Source of the DNA: Opacimonas immobilis
GTDB taxonomy: Bacteria; Pseudomonadota; Gammaproteobacteria; Enterobacterales; Alteromonadaceae
Direction: 5' to 3'
NCBI RefSeq assembly: GCF_048282545.1
Contig: NZ_CP182485.1
Coordinates: forward strand, 1,302,001 to 1,366,000
Length of the DNA stretch: 64,000 nt
In this document: positions 42,780 through 51,160 of the stretch, one piece after another
Numbering within the stretch: position 1 is the stretch's first letter
Layout of the letters: every line of letters begins with the position of its first letter
Notes under the pieces: model-generated
The model's input: the letters and a program-made list of their open reading frames with translations, nothing else
Told to the model about the DNA's origin: nothing
Database searches by the model: none
Position numbers and translations under genes: made by a program

Positions 42780-44472
42780 CGATATTCGCTCCGTTGGTAT
42801 TGTGGATGTGCATCTTGCCACCAAGTGCTATGACATGGTTGTAAATCATAAACAGTCCATCGCCGTAATTACCGGCTAGGGTATTATCATTAAAGCCGAT
42901 GCCGTTGTCACAAAAAGACAAATGTACTTGCTTGTCTTCGAGTTCAATACTAATAGAGCAAGAGTCGGCTTTACTGTGTTCAACTGTGTTTTTGATACAC
43001 TCCTGGACCATGCGTACAATCGTGATTTTGTTGGTATCAGTTAGATCAATTAGGTCCTCTGTGACATAGGCATGGTATTCGATGAAGTTGTTGCCAAGAT
43101 ATTCATTGAAGTTTTCTTTACTCAAAGCGATGTTGAGGGGCGCATCATCAATATTTTTTGGCCGAAGCCAATACATTAACCGATAAGCATTGTTATACAG
43201 ATTCCCGCATTCTATCTTAATGTCATTCAGCAACTCAGGGTGTAGTCTTGCAATATCGAATTTTTTTTCCAATACGGAAATTAACGCTCTCAAACCAATA
43301 ATGCTTTGGCCGACATCATCATGTAGTTCTTGTGAAAGACGTTTTTTTTCCGCTTCTCGGATATTTACGGCCTGTTTCGATAAGTTTTGTAAATCGTTTT
43401 TGGAAATTAATAATTCAGCGTTTTGTGCCTCCAAAGTAGTTTGTCTTAGAACCAAAGATGAAGTGGCCCGGCTGTGTTCCAGTTGCAGAGCGGCTGTCAC
43501 CAACCCCGTTGCAAAATAAGCGGCAATAAAGGTTTGAAAATCAACTAACAATTGGCTGTCAGCGTTATGTAAAAATATTAATAGAACCGTGTTAATCCAT
43601 AATGCGCAACTCAAGCTTCCAAACCAAGTTAAGCGAATGGCAAAGTAGATGATTGGAAGGAATAAGAATAACTTCAAGAGTTCTCGAGTAAATGCATTAG
43701 TATAAAATGCAAATACCATGGCGAGTGTGAGAAGAAAGATGTTTTGCAATAATTCGGCTTTTGAAAACTCAGGAATTTTATACCGAAATTGTAATACCCA
43801 CATGACGATAAGGAACAATGTAATTGCGAAGAGTAAACCTGGATAAGCGGCTATATTATGCAGGATAAACATATCCAAAACGTCTTCTGCTTTTACTTTG
43901 TCATAGACAGAAGTATCTGACAGAACAAAGTAGCCTACGCTAGTGAACCGGGTCAGCATGCCAAGCAATACTATCAAAGATATTGATTTCAGAGTGAATA
44001 AATGACGGTTAATGTGATGTTCTCGAGCGTAATAGATGAATGGCAATGTATGAATGGTCATAAACACGCTTTGTACAAAATGTCTTAACATGTCGTAATA
44101 AATAGACTCCTGTACTTGCATAGTTAGACCACTGGCAAAACAGATAGCCAGTATCGCACTGACCCAAAACCGGTAGGGTAGGAAGATAAAAATGATAAAT
44201 TGGAAGCCTAGAGGAAAATACCAAATAACAAAACTAGGAATGACAACATAGTTAAATGAAAAATTAAAAAGAGAAAACTGTCCTATACTTACTAGGACAA
44301 AAATCAAGAACTGTGCAACGCATTGGTGGACAAAGGATGCTTCGATGTTAAATGTGCGGTGGACCAGAAAAGCCGCGATACTGCTGATGCTTTTTGATTG
44401 CATGAAACTGTGCGTTGATTTTATTATTGTGCGATTTTTGCATAATCCAGACAAAAAACCAACAAAATACAT
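42760..44472 (-). CDS. Multi-TM sensor histidine kinase (HisKA_3 type)
   Basis: About 570 residues. The N-terminal half has around eight hydrophobic segments with little outside the membrane; a coiled coil leads to the phosphoacceptor motif KKRLSQELHDDVGQ with His384 intact, and a C-terminal ATPase domain with VQECIKNTVEHSKA, DNGIGFN and GDGLFMIYNHV. This is the NarX/DesK/LytS-like class. No response regulator is encoded nearby. The start is uncertain: I chose the ATG at 44472 with AAGG upstream; the frame is open to 44529 and another ATG lies at 44403. Translationally coupled to the His-less kinase downstream. Confidence 0.85.
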   Translation of the reverse strand: MYFVGFLSGLCKNRTIIKSTHSFMQSKSISSIAAFLVHRTFNIEASFVHQCVAQFLIFVLVSIGQFSLFNFSFNYVVIPSFVIWYFPLGFQFIIFIFLPYRFWVSAILAICFASGLTMQVQESIYYDMLRHFVQSVFMTIHTLPFIYYAREHHINRHLFTLKSISLIVLLGMLTRFTSVGYFVLSDTSVYDKVKAEDVLDMFILHNIAAYPGLLFAITLFLIVMWVLQFRYKIPEFSKAELLQNIFLLTLAMVFAFYTNAFTRELLKLFLFLPIIYFAIRLTWFGSLSCALWINTVLLIFLHNADSQLLVDFQTFIAAYFATGLVTAALQLEHSRATSSLVLRQTTLEAQNAELLISKNDLQNLSKQAVNIREAEKKRLSQELHDDVGQSIIGLRALISVLEKKFDIARLHPELLNDIKIECGNLYNNAYRLMYWLRPKNIDDAPLNIALSKENFNEYLGNNFIEYHAYVTEDLIDLTDTNKITIVRMVQECIKNTVEHSKADSCSISIELEDKQVHLSFCDNGIGFNDNTLAGNYGDGLFMIYNHVIALGGKMHIHNTNGANIDVWLPL

Positions 44473-44479
44473 TTTTACC

Positions 44480-44508
44480 TTGACACAGATGGGGCAAGTC
44501 TTTAATAT
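44480..44508 (+). promoter_or_regulatory. Strong stable-RNA promoter of the tRNA-His-Leu-Pro operon
   Basis: Consensus TTGACA (44480-44485) and TAATAT (44503-44508), spacer 17, followed by a GC-rich discriminator, 33 bases before tRNA-His. It is only 8 bases from the assigned start of the divergent kinase gene; on the minus strand TTGTGC (44531-44526) and TATTAA (44507-44502), spacer 18, would form an overlapping promoter for that gene. Confidence 0.85.
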
Positions 44509-44540
44509 GCGCTCCGCTTTGTACGGCACAACAAATCAAT

Positions 44541-44617
44541 GGTGGGCGTAGCTCAGTTGGTAGAGCCCCGGATTGTGATTCCGGTTGTCGTGGGTTCAAA
44601 TCCCATCGTCCACCCCA
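44541..44617 (+). tRNA. tRNA-His (anticodon GTG)
   Basis: A 77-base cloverleaf with the extra 5' G (-1) that marks tRNA-His, acceptor GTGGGCG/CGTCCAC, anticodon loop with GTG (CGGATTGTGATTCCG), T-arm GGGTTCAAATCCC and encoded CCA. Second gene of the ancestral Arg-His-Leu-Pro order. Confidence 0.97.
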
Positions 44618-44666
44618 TTTGTTGTCTGATATGGGCAAAGTTCTCGAGAATTCATCTCACGTGTTT

Positions 44667-44751
44667 GCGGAAGTGGTGGAATTGGTAGACACGCTGGATT
44701 TAGGTTCCAGTGCTTCACGGCGTGAGAGTTCAAGTCTCTCCTTCCGCACCA
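44667..44751 (+). tRNA. tRNA-Leu (anticodon TAG)
   Basis: An 85-base class II tRNA with acceptor GCGGAAG/CTTCCGC, anticodon stem CTGGA/TCCAG and loop TTTAGGT region giving anticodon TAG, a variable arm (TGCTTCACGGCGT) and encoded CCA. Confidence 0.95.
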
Positions 44752-44762
44752 TAATTTGAGAC

Positions 44763-44839
44763 CGGTGAGTGGCGCAGCTTGGTAGCGCACTTGTTTTGGG
44801 TACAAGGGGTCGCAGGTTCAAATCCTGTCTCACCGACCA
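44763..44839 (+). tRNA. tRNA-Pro (anticodon TGG), copy 2
   Basis: Identical over all 77 bases to the copy at 36188-36264, though the flanks differ. It lies 11 bases after tRNA-Leu and completes a His-Leu-Pro operon. The following 129 bases before tig hold no convincing hairpin terminator. Confidence 0.97.
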
Positions 44840-44886
44840 TCTCAAATTCCTGTACTTTCTCTCTGTACTAATCACGTTTCAGCCTG

Positions 44887-44892
44887 TATAAT
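44887..44892 (+). promoter_or_regulatory. Possible -10 element of tig
   Basis: A consensus TATAAT, 77 bases before tig and outside the tRNA transcript. No good -35 is visible, so only the -10 is annotated. Confidence 0.4.
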
Positions 44893-44968
44893 TCGCCGTC
44901 TTTTAAATATAGAACACACCACTGTTTAAATTTCTAGCGCATATTTGGCGCACAGTTGAGGTAGAATA

Positions 44969-46279
44969 ATGCAAGTTTCAGTCGAGACGACTCAAGGCTT
45001 AGAGCGTAAAGTAACAGTCACAGTACCAGCCGGCAACGTTGATGAGGCAGTTAAATCACGTCTTCAGCAGTTAGCAAAAACACAGCGTATCAACGGTTTC
45101 CGTCCTGGTAAGGTACCAGTAAGCGTAATCAAAAAGCGCTTTGGCGCGGCAGTTCGACAAGAAGTGGCTGGCGATGTGATGCAACGTCATTTTTATCAAG
45201 CTATCATCCAAGAAAAAATTACCCCTGCTGGAATGCCTACTTTTGACTTGACCAAAGACGTAGATGGTGAAGATTTAGAATTCGTTGCAACGTTTGAAGT
45301 ATATCCAGAAGTTGAATTGCAAGGTCTTGACAAGGTTAAAGTAGAAAAGCCAGTTGTTGAGATCAAAGACAAAGACCTAGCAGACATGATCAAAACGTTG
45401 CAAAAGCAACATGCGAACTGGAAAGAAGGCAAGCGCAAAGCTAAGAAAGACGATCGTGTAACCATTGATTTTGTCGGTACCATTGACGGCGAAGAGTTCG
45501 AAGGTGGTAAAGCTGAAGACTTCCCACTAGAAATGGGTAAGAATCGCATGATCCCAGGTTTTGAAGATCCAATTGTCGGTCTTAAGCCAGGTGAAGAGTG
45601 CGTTGCAGAAGTTACCTTCCCAGAAGATTACCACGCAGAAAACTTAAAAGGTAAAGCCGCATCTTTTGCCATCACAGTGAAAAAAGTGGAAAGTTTAGAC
45701 CTCCCTAAAGTAGATGAAGAATTTGCGAAGCTGTTCGGTGTTGAAGAAGGTGGTGTTGAAGCGCTTGAAGCTGAAGTGAAGAAAAACATGCAGCGCGAAC
45801 TTGATCAAGTTGTGAAATCGAAGATCAAAGAGAGCGTCATCGACGGTTTACTTGAAGCCAACGATGTTGCAATCCCACAAGCATTGATTGACCAAGAAAT
45901 CGAAGCGCTGCGCGAGCAAGCAAAACAACGTTTTGCACAACAAGCGGGCGGTCAGACGGATAACTTACCTGAGTTACCAGCTGAACTGTTTACTGACAAT
46001 GCAACTCGCCGAGTCAAAATTGGTCTTATTTTAGGTGAAGTCATTAAAGCCAACGATTTGAAAGCCGATGAAGATAAGGTCAATGCATTAATCGAAACGA
46101 CTGCTTCAGCCTATGAAGATCCACAAGAAGTAATTGATTACTATCAAAACAATCAAGAGCTTATGCAGCAGATGCAAAACGTTGCATTAGAAGAGCAAGC
46201 GATTGAGTGGGTACTTGAACAAGCTAAAGTGAAAGAAGTTAAAACCAAGTTTGACGAGATCATGAACAAACAGGCATAA
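44969..46279 (+). CDS. tig: Trigger factor
   Basis: Trigger factor is the ribosome-bound chaperone and prolyl isomerase that meets nascent chains first. The 436-residue protein has the ribosome-binding motif GFRPGKVPVSVIKKRFG (about 41-57), a central FKBP-type domain (about 150-245, VTIDFVGTIDGEEFEGGKAEDFPLEMG) and a helical C-terminal chaperone domain. It ends at a clear terminator before clpP. Confidence 0.97.
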   Translation: MQVSVETTQGLERKVTVTVPAGNVDEAVKSRLQQLAKTQRINGFRPGKVPVSVIKKRFGAAVRQEVAGDVMQRHFYQAIIQEKITPAGMPTFDLTKDVDGEDLEFVATFEVYPEVELQGLDKVKVEKPVVEIKDKDLADMIKTLQKQHANWKEGKRKAKKDDRVTIDFVGTIDGEEFEGGKAEDFPLEMGKNRMIPGFEDPIVGLKPGEECVAEVTFPEDYHAENLKGKAASFAITVKKVESLDLPKVDEEFAKLFGVEEGGVEALEAEVKKNMQRELDQVVKSKIKESVIDGLLEANDVAIPQALIDQEIEALREQAKQRFAQQAGGQTDNLPELPAELFTDNATRRVKIGLILGEVIKANDLKADEDKVNALIETTASAYEDPQEVIDYYQNNQELMQQMQNVALEEQAIEWVLEQAKVKEVKTKFDEIMNKQA

Positions 46280-46324
46280 AATTTTGCCAAACGTTTGACT
46301 TTTATGGTCTTACCCTGATTAAAT

Positions 46325-46350
46325 GCCCAGTATTATCTGGGCTTTTTTTT
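46325..46350 (+). terminator. Terminator between tig and clpP
   Basis: Stem GCCCAG/CTGGGC (46325-46330 and 46337-46342), 6-base loop and T8 tail. It ends only 16 bases before the clpP ribosome site, so clpP probably depends on read-through or an unseen promoter. Confidence 0.88.
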
Positions 46351-46377
46351 GCCATATATTTGCATAAGGAAATTACA

Positions 46378-46986
46378 TTGAACCACTTTGATGAAGTACA
46401 AAACGCATTGGTCCCTATGGTCATTGAGCAAACCTCAAAAGGTGAGCGTTCATTCGATATTTATTCTCGATTACTCAAGGAAAATGTCATCTTCTTGGTA
46501 GGTCAAGTTGAAGAGCACATGGCAAATCTGATTGTGGCACAAATGCTATTTTTAGAAGCAGAAAACCCCGAAAAAGATATATTCTTGTATATCAACTCTC
46601 CAGGTGGGTCGGTGACTGCTGGCATGGCGATTTATGATACTATGCAGTTCATCAAGCCAGATGTATCCACCGTGTGTATGGGCATGGCAGCGAGTATGGG
46701 GTCGTTTTTGCTTGCTGGTGGTGCAGCTGGAAAACGTTACTGTTTACCTAACTCTCAAGTGATGATTCACCAACCATTGGGTGGTTTCCAAGGGCAGGCG
46801 TCAGACTTTGAAATTCATGCAAAAAATATTTTGCAGACAAAAGACAGACTAAATCGTATTTATTCTCATCACACGGGACAACCTGTTGAAAAGGTTGCAC
46901 AAGATACTGATCGAGATAATTTTATGACCGCGCAGGAAGCATTAGAATATGGTCTGATTGACCAAATCATGACTAGTAGAAACTAA
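46378..46986 (+). CDS. clpP: ATP-dependent Clp protease proteolytic subunit
   Basis: ClpP is the serine protease chamber used by ClpX and ClpA. It has the triad Ser106 (GMAASMGS), His131 (VMIHQPLGG) and Asp180, offset by five from E. coli numbering. I chose TTG at 46378 as start codon: AAGGA at 46366-46370 is 7 bases away, and the resulting MNHFDEVQNALVPMVIEQ has the expected length (202 residues). A TTG at 46360 is also in frame but would place the ribosome site inside the gene. Confidence 0.95.
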   Translation: MNHFDEVQNALVPMVIEQTSKGERSFDIYSRLLKENVIFLVGQVEEHMANLIVAQMLFLEAENPEKDIFLYINSPGGSVTAGMAIYDTMQFIKPDVSTVCMGMAASMGSFLLAGGAAGKRYCLPNSQVMIHQPLGGFQGQASDFEIHAKNILQTKDRLNRIYSHHTGQPVEKVAQDTDRDNFMTAQEALEYGLIDQIMTSRN

Positions 46987-47038
46987 TTGACATAGCAACT
47001 GCTAATTCTTAGTCTATACTTATTATAAAATCGCTATA

Positions 47039-47060
47039 GCGAATGCTTTTTAGCATTCGC
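47039..47060. other. Perfect hairpin between clpP and clpX
   Basis: Inverted repeat GCGAATGC/GCATTCGC (8 bp) with loop TTTTTA and no T tail, in the 105-base gap. It could stabilise the clpP mRNA 3' end or attenuate read-through into clpX. Confidence 0.6.
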
Positions 47061-47091
47061 ACACTCTACCCAGTTTACGAGGCAAGTGTTA

Positions 47092-48372
47092 ATGAGTACA
47101 AAACAAACCGGCGATGGTGACAACAAATTACTTTATTGTTCCTTTTGCGGCAAAAGCCAGCATGAGGTTCGTAAACTAATAGCAGGTCCCTCTGTGTTTA
47201 TTTGTGACGAATGTGTTGAGTTGTGTAACGACATCATTCGAGAAGAAATTAAAGATATTTCTCCCAAGTCCAAAAAAGACAGCTTACCAAAACCACATGA
47301 AATCCATGCGCATCTAGACGATTACGTAATAGGTCAAGAGCATGCAAAAAAGGTTCTGGCGGTTGCAGTTTATAATCACTATAAACGCCTCAAAAACGGA
47401 GATGTCCATGACGGCGTAGAATTAGGCAAAAGTAACATATTACTTATTGGCCCAACGGGAAGCGGTAAGACATTACTTGCAGAAACGTTAGCTCGACTTT
47501 TAGACGTACCATTTACTATGGCTGATGCGACCACCTTAACGGAAGCTGGCTATGTTGGTGAAGATGTTGAGAATATTATTCAAAAATTACTGCAAAAGTG
47601 CGATTACGACGTTGAAAAAGCACAACGAGGTATTGTTTACATCGATGAAATAGATAAGATTTCCCGTAAGTCTGACAACCCATCTATTACTCGTGATGTC
47701 TCAGGCGAGGGGGTGCAACAAGCGTTGTTAAAACTCGTCGAAGGCACCATTGCATCGGTTCCACCTCAAGGTGGTCGCAAACATCCCCAGCAAGAGTTTC
47801 TACAAGTAGATACTTCCAAGATACTGTTTATTTGTGGCGGTGCGTTTGCAGGATTAGACAAGGTTATCGAGCAACGCTCCGCGAAGGGTACTGGAATCGG
47901 TTTTGGTGCTGAAGTCAAATCAGCTGATAATACTAAGGCAGTATCAGAACTGTTTAAGCAAGTTGAACCAGAAGATTTGGTTCGCTATGGTCTAATCCCC
48001 GAATTCATTGGACGTCTTCCTGTTGTCACCAGTTTAGAGGAATTAAACGAAGAAGCCTTAATACAGATTCTGACTGAACCTAAAAATGCCATTACTAAGC
48101 AATACGGCGCCTTATTTGCATTGGAAGAAGCTGAGCTTGAGTTCCGCGAAGATGCGTTAGTGGCGATAGCTCGCAAGGCAATGGAACGTAAAACGGGTGC
48201 TCGAGGTTTGCGTTCAATTGTCGAAGGTGTTTTGCTTGATACCATGTATGACTTACCGCAACTGGAAAATGTCAGTAAGGTCGTCGTAGATGAGACAGTC
48301 ATTAAAGGCGAATCAAAGCCTATTCTGCTCTATAACGCCAAAGAGCAAGCCGCTGGTGCTGAAACAGATTAG
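47092..48372 (+). CDS. clpX: ATP-dependent Clp protease ATP-binding subunit ClpX
   Basis: ClpX is the AAA+ unfoldase that feeds ClpP. The 426-residue protein has an N-terminal zinc domain (CSFCGKSQHEVRKL ... ICDECVELC), Walker A GPTGSGKT (about 121-128), Walker B IVYIDEIDKI, the pore loop GYVGEDVE, sensor region RFIG-like EFIGRLPV and the IGF-type loop (GIGFGAEV) that docks on ClpP. I start at the ATG at 47092, 9 bases after GAGG; a GTG at 47086 is too close to it. Confidence 0.97.
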   Translation: MSTKQTGDGDNKLLYCSFCGKSQHEVRKLIAGPSVFICDECVELCNDIIREEIKDISPKSKKDSLPKPHEIHAHLDDYVIGQEHAKKVLAVAVYNHYKRLKNGDVHDGVELGKSNILLIGPTGSGKTLLAETLARLLDVPFTMADATTLTEAGYVGEDVENIIQKLLQKCDYDVEKAQRGIVYIDEIDKISRKSDNPSITRDVSGEGVQQALLKLVEGTIASVPPQGGRKHPQQEFLQVDTSKILFICGGAFAGLDKVIEQRSAKGTGIGFGAEVKSADNTKAVSELFKQVEPEDLVRYGLIPEFIGRLPVVTSLEELNEEALIQILTEPKNAITKQYGALFALEEAELEFREDALVAIARKAMERKTGARGLRSIVEGVLLDTMYDLPQLENVSKVVVDETVIKGESKPILLYNAKEQAAGAETD

Positions 48373-48388
48373 TACAGTTGGTAAAGTG

Positions 48389-48412
48389 AAAAGGGGCGAT
48401 ATGCCCCTTTTT
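48389..48412 (+). terminator. Terminator of clpX
   Basis: Stem AAAAGGGGC/GCCCCTTTT (48389-48397 and 48403-48411) with a 5-base loop and T tail. Confidence 0.9.
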
Positions 48413-48457
48413 AGTTTATATTCAAATTCTAATAAAATATTGTTTATGCAAAATAAA

Positions 48458-48484
48458 TTGAACTTTGCTTAAATATCCCCATAT
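48458..48484 (+). promoter_or_regulatory. Predicted sigma32 heat-shock promoter of lon
   Basis: TTGAAC (48458-48463) and CCCCATAT (48477-48484) with a 13-base spacer match the RpoH consensus (TTGAA, CCCCATNT). It is 30 bases before lon and after the clpX terminator; lon is RpoH-dependent in E. coli. Confidence 0.75.
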
Positions 48485-48514
48485 ATAACTCATTGTCTAA
48501 TATTAGGAATTAAC

Positions 48515-50866
48515 ATGTCGTTAGAACAAACCTCGACAAACATGCCTGTGTTGGCTTTGCGAGATGTGGTTGTATATCCCCATATGGTAATACCCTTGTT
48601 TGTCGGTAGAGAAAAATCAATCCAGTGCTTAGAATCAGCCATGGAGAACAACAAACAGATTTTTTTAGTTGCACAAAAAGAAGCTAGTATAGACGAGCCT
48701 GCAGTAAGCGATATCTACGAAACTGGCACAGTCGCCTCTATTTTACAGTTATTGAAACTACCAGACGGCACAGTAAAAGTTTTGGTTGAAGGTGCTATCC
48801 GGGGCAAGGTTCTGTGTTACACCCAAGAAGAACCTTTTTTCCGAGGTGACATTGAGACAATTATCGATGTTACGATTCCGGATACCGAACAAGAAATATT
48901 ATCGCGCTCGGCGATTTCTCAATTTGAAGGTTATATCAAATTAAATAAAAAGATCCCACCAGAGGTATTAACATCTCTGAATGGCATCGATGACGTTGCG
49001 CGCCTAGCCGATACTATGGCTGCACACATGCCTCTCAAATTGAGCGAAAAGCAGAAAGTACTCGAAATGAATAGCGTTGAAGAGCGCTTAGAGTACCTTA
49101 TGGCCTTAATGGAAGGCGAGATTGATTTGCTGCAAGTCGAAAAGAAAATACGCACTCGCGTTAAAAAGCAAATGGAAAAATCGCAGCGTGAGTATTATCT
49201 TAATGAACAAATGAAGGCAATCCAAAAAGAGCTTGGAGAGCTCGATGAGGCGCCTGATGAATTTGAGACATTGCGCAAAAAGATCGATGAAGCCAAGATG
49301 CCTCAAGAAGCCCTCGATAAGGCGAATACTGAACTGCAAAAGTTAAAGATGATGTCACCGATGTCTGCTGAAGCCACAGTGGTACGCAGTTATATCGAAT
49401 GGCTAACCAATGTACCATGGCATAAGCGCAGCGCGGTCAAAAAAGACCTAGCGAAAGCAGAAGCGGTTCTAAATGCCGACCATTATGGTTTAGATAAAGT
49501 GAAAGAGCGCATTTTGGAATATTTAGCTGTGCAACAACGCGTGCGCAAGCTAAAAGGCCCAATTTTGTGTTTAGTAGGACCTCCTGGGGTGGGTAAAACC
49601 TCTTTAGGCCAATCCATCGCTAAATCGACTGGTCGTAAGTATGTTCGCATGGCATTGGGTGGAGTGCGTGATGAAGCTGAGATCCGAGGGCATCGACGAA
49701 CCTATATTGGCTCTTTGCCCGGTAAACTCATTCAGAAAATGTCAAAAGTTGGAGTAAAAAACCCGTTATTCCTATTAGATGAAATTGACAAAATGTCGTC
49801 CGATATGCGCGGTGATCCTGCATCGGCTTTACTTGAGGTACTTGATCCAGAGCAAAATTCAAGCTTTAGTGATCATTACTTAGAGGTGGATTACGATTTA
49901 TCTGATGTGATGTTCGTTGCGACATCTAACTCGATGAATATTCCAGGTCCATTGTTAGATAGAATGGAAGTGATTCGTTTATCTGGCTATACGGAAGACG
50001 AAAAAGTAAATATTGCGTTACAACATTTGCTCACCAAGCAAATAGAGCGCAATGGACTTAAAGCAAACGAAGTTGCTATTGAAGAAAGTGCCATTGTATC
50101 TATTATTCGCTATTACACCAGAGAAGCAGGTGTACGCGGGCTTGAACGGGAAATTTCAAAGATATGCCGCAAAGCCGTACGCATGATTCTTTTGAACGAA
50201 AAATCCGCCCCGATTCATGTTACACAAGACAATATTGAAGAGTTTCTCGGAGTCAAGCGATATGATTACGGTAAAACGGATGGTAATAATCAAATCGGGC
50301 AAGTGAATGGCTTAGCGTGGACTGAAGTGGGTGGAGATTTGCTTACCATTGAGTGCACATCTGTACCAGGTAAAGGTGCTATTACAAGGACTGGCTCTCT
50401 TGGGGAAGTTATGCAAGAGTCAATTACTACGGCCATGACTGTGGTAAGAGCTCGCGCTGAGAAACTGCGTATTAATAATAATTTTCATGAAAAACGCGAT
50501 GTTCATGTGCATGTACCAGAAGGGGCAACGCCCAAAGATGGCCCTAGTGCTGGGATCGCAATGTGTACTGCACTGGTGTCTTCTTTAACGGGGAATCCAG
50601 TCCGGGCCGATGTAGCAATGACCGGTGAAATAACTTTGCGTGGGGAAGTGTTGATGATCGGTGGTCTAAAAGAAAAATTACTCGCAGCACATCGGGGCGG
50701 AATTAAAACGGTGATTATTCCAAAAGGTAACGAACGAGATTTGCCTGAAATACCAGACAACGTCAAACAAAACTTGGAAATCCACCCTGTTCAATGGATT
50801 GATGATGTATTGAACATTGCTTTGCAAGAACCGGTTGAACAATTTTCAATCAAATCCACTGCTTGA
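48515..50866 (+). CDS. lon: ATP-dependent protease Lon
   Basis: Lon degrades misfolded and regulatory proteins. The 783-residue protein has the N-terminal substrate domain (VLALRDVVVYPHMVIPLFVGR), a coiled coil, Walker A GPPGVGKTS near residues 355-363, Walker B FLLDEIDKM, and the protease domain with the Ser678-Lys721 dyad (KDGPSAGIAM; GGLKEKLLAAHRGG). One residue shorter numbering than E. coli. The ATG at 48515 follows TAGGA. Confidence 0.97.
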   Translation: MSLEQTSTNMPVLALRDVVVYPHMVIPLFVGREKSIQCLESAMENNKQIFLVAQKEASIDEPAVSDIYETGTVASILQLLKLPDGTVKVLVEGAIRGKVLCYTQEEPFFRGDIETIIDVTIPDTEQEILSRSAISQFEGYIKLNKKIPPEVLTSLNGIDDVARLADTMAAHMPLKLSEKQKVLEMNSVEERLEYLMALMEGEIDLLQVEKKIRTRVKKQMEKSQREYYLNEQMKAIQKELGELDEAPDEFETLRKKIDEAKMPQEALDKANTELQKLKMMSPMSAEATVVRSYIEWLTNVPWHKRSAVKKDLAKAEAVLNADHYGLDKVKERILEYLAVQQRVRKLKGPILCLVGPPGVGKTSLGQSIAKSTGRKYVRMALGGVRDEAEIRGHRRTYIGSLPGKLIQKMSKVGVKNPLFLLDEIDKMSSDMRGDPASALLEVLDPEQNSSFSDHYLEVDYDLSDVMFVATSNSMNIPGPLLDRMEVIRLSGYTEDEKVNIALQHLLTKQIERNGLKANEVAIEESAIVSIIRYYTREAGVRGLEREISKICRKAVRMILLNEKSAPIHVTQDNIEEFLGVKRYDYGKTDGNNQIGQVNGLAWTEVGGDLLTIECTSVPGKGAITRTGSLGEVMQESITTAMTVVRARAEKLRINNNFHEKRDVHVHVPEGATPKDGPSAGIAMCTALVSSLTGNPVRADVAMTGEITLRGEVLMIGGLKEKLLAAHRGGIKTVIIPKGNERDLPEIPDNVKQNLEIHPVQWIDDVLNIALQEPVEQFSIKSTA

Positions 50867-50899
50867 ATGTCATAAAAATTGTGATTAACTGTAATAAAA

Positions 50900-50923
50900 A
50901 TGCGGTTTTCCGCGTTTTTTTTT
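50900..50923 (+). terminator. Terminator of lon
   Basis: Short stem GCGG/CCGC with loop TTTT (50902-50913) extended by two weaker pairs and followed by T9. The 294 bases between lon and hupB otherwise hold only a weak hupB promoter candidate (TTGTAA 51006, TATAAA 51027, spacer 15). Confidence 0.75.
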
Positions 50924-51160
50924 ATAATTAGCAAAAAAAATCCCAAAATGTTAAAAAATTTTCATTTTCTGCTTTCATCCATCTTAAAATGTGGTAACTT
51001 AGGCTTTGTAAATGCTCGCAGGGTCTTATAAATAAAGAGTTATAAGAAATCAGGGCGGTGTTAAAGAATTGTTAATAAATGTTGCTTTGTGCAGTTTTTA
51101 TTAATATTATTACTTGTGCTTAAAGCATTAAATCAAAACAATAATTTTAGGGGATCTTAC

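Noticed and set aside
44400..44545. Second copy of the tRNA-Arg tail at the right edge of the island (would define attR)
   Set aside because: No match to the 20-base tail is present before tRNA-His, and there is no integrase in the island, so a classical tRNA-targeted genomic island cannot be claimed.
44348..44638. 96-residue minus-strand frame next to the tRNA-His gene
   Set aside because: It is the antisense of tRNA-His and of the kinase leader; phrases such as WDLNPRQPESQSGALPTELR are a familiar artefact of translating tRNA regions.
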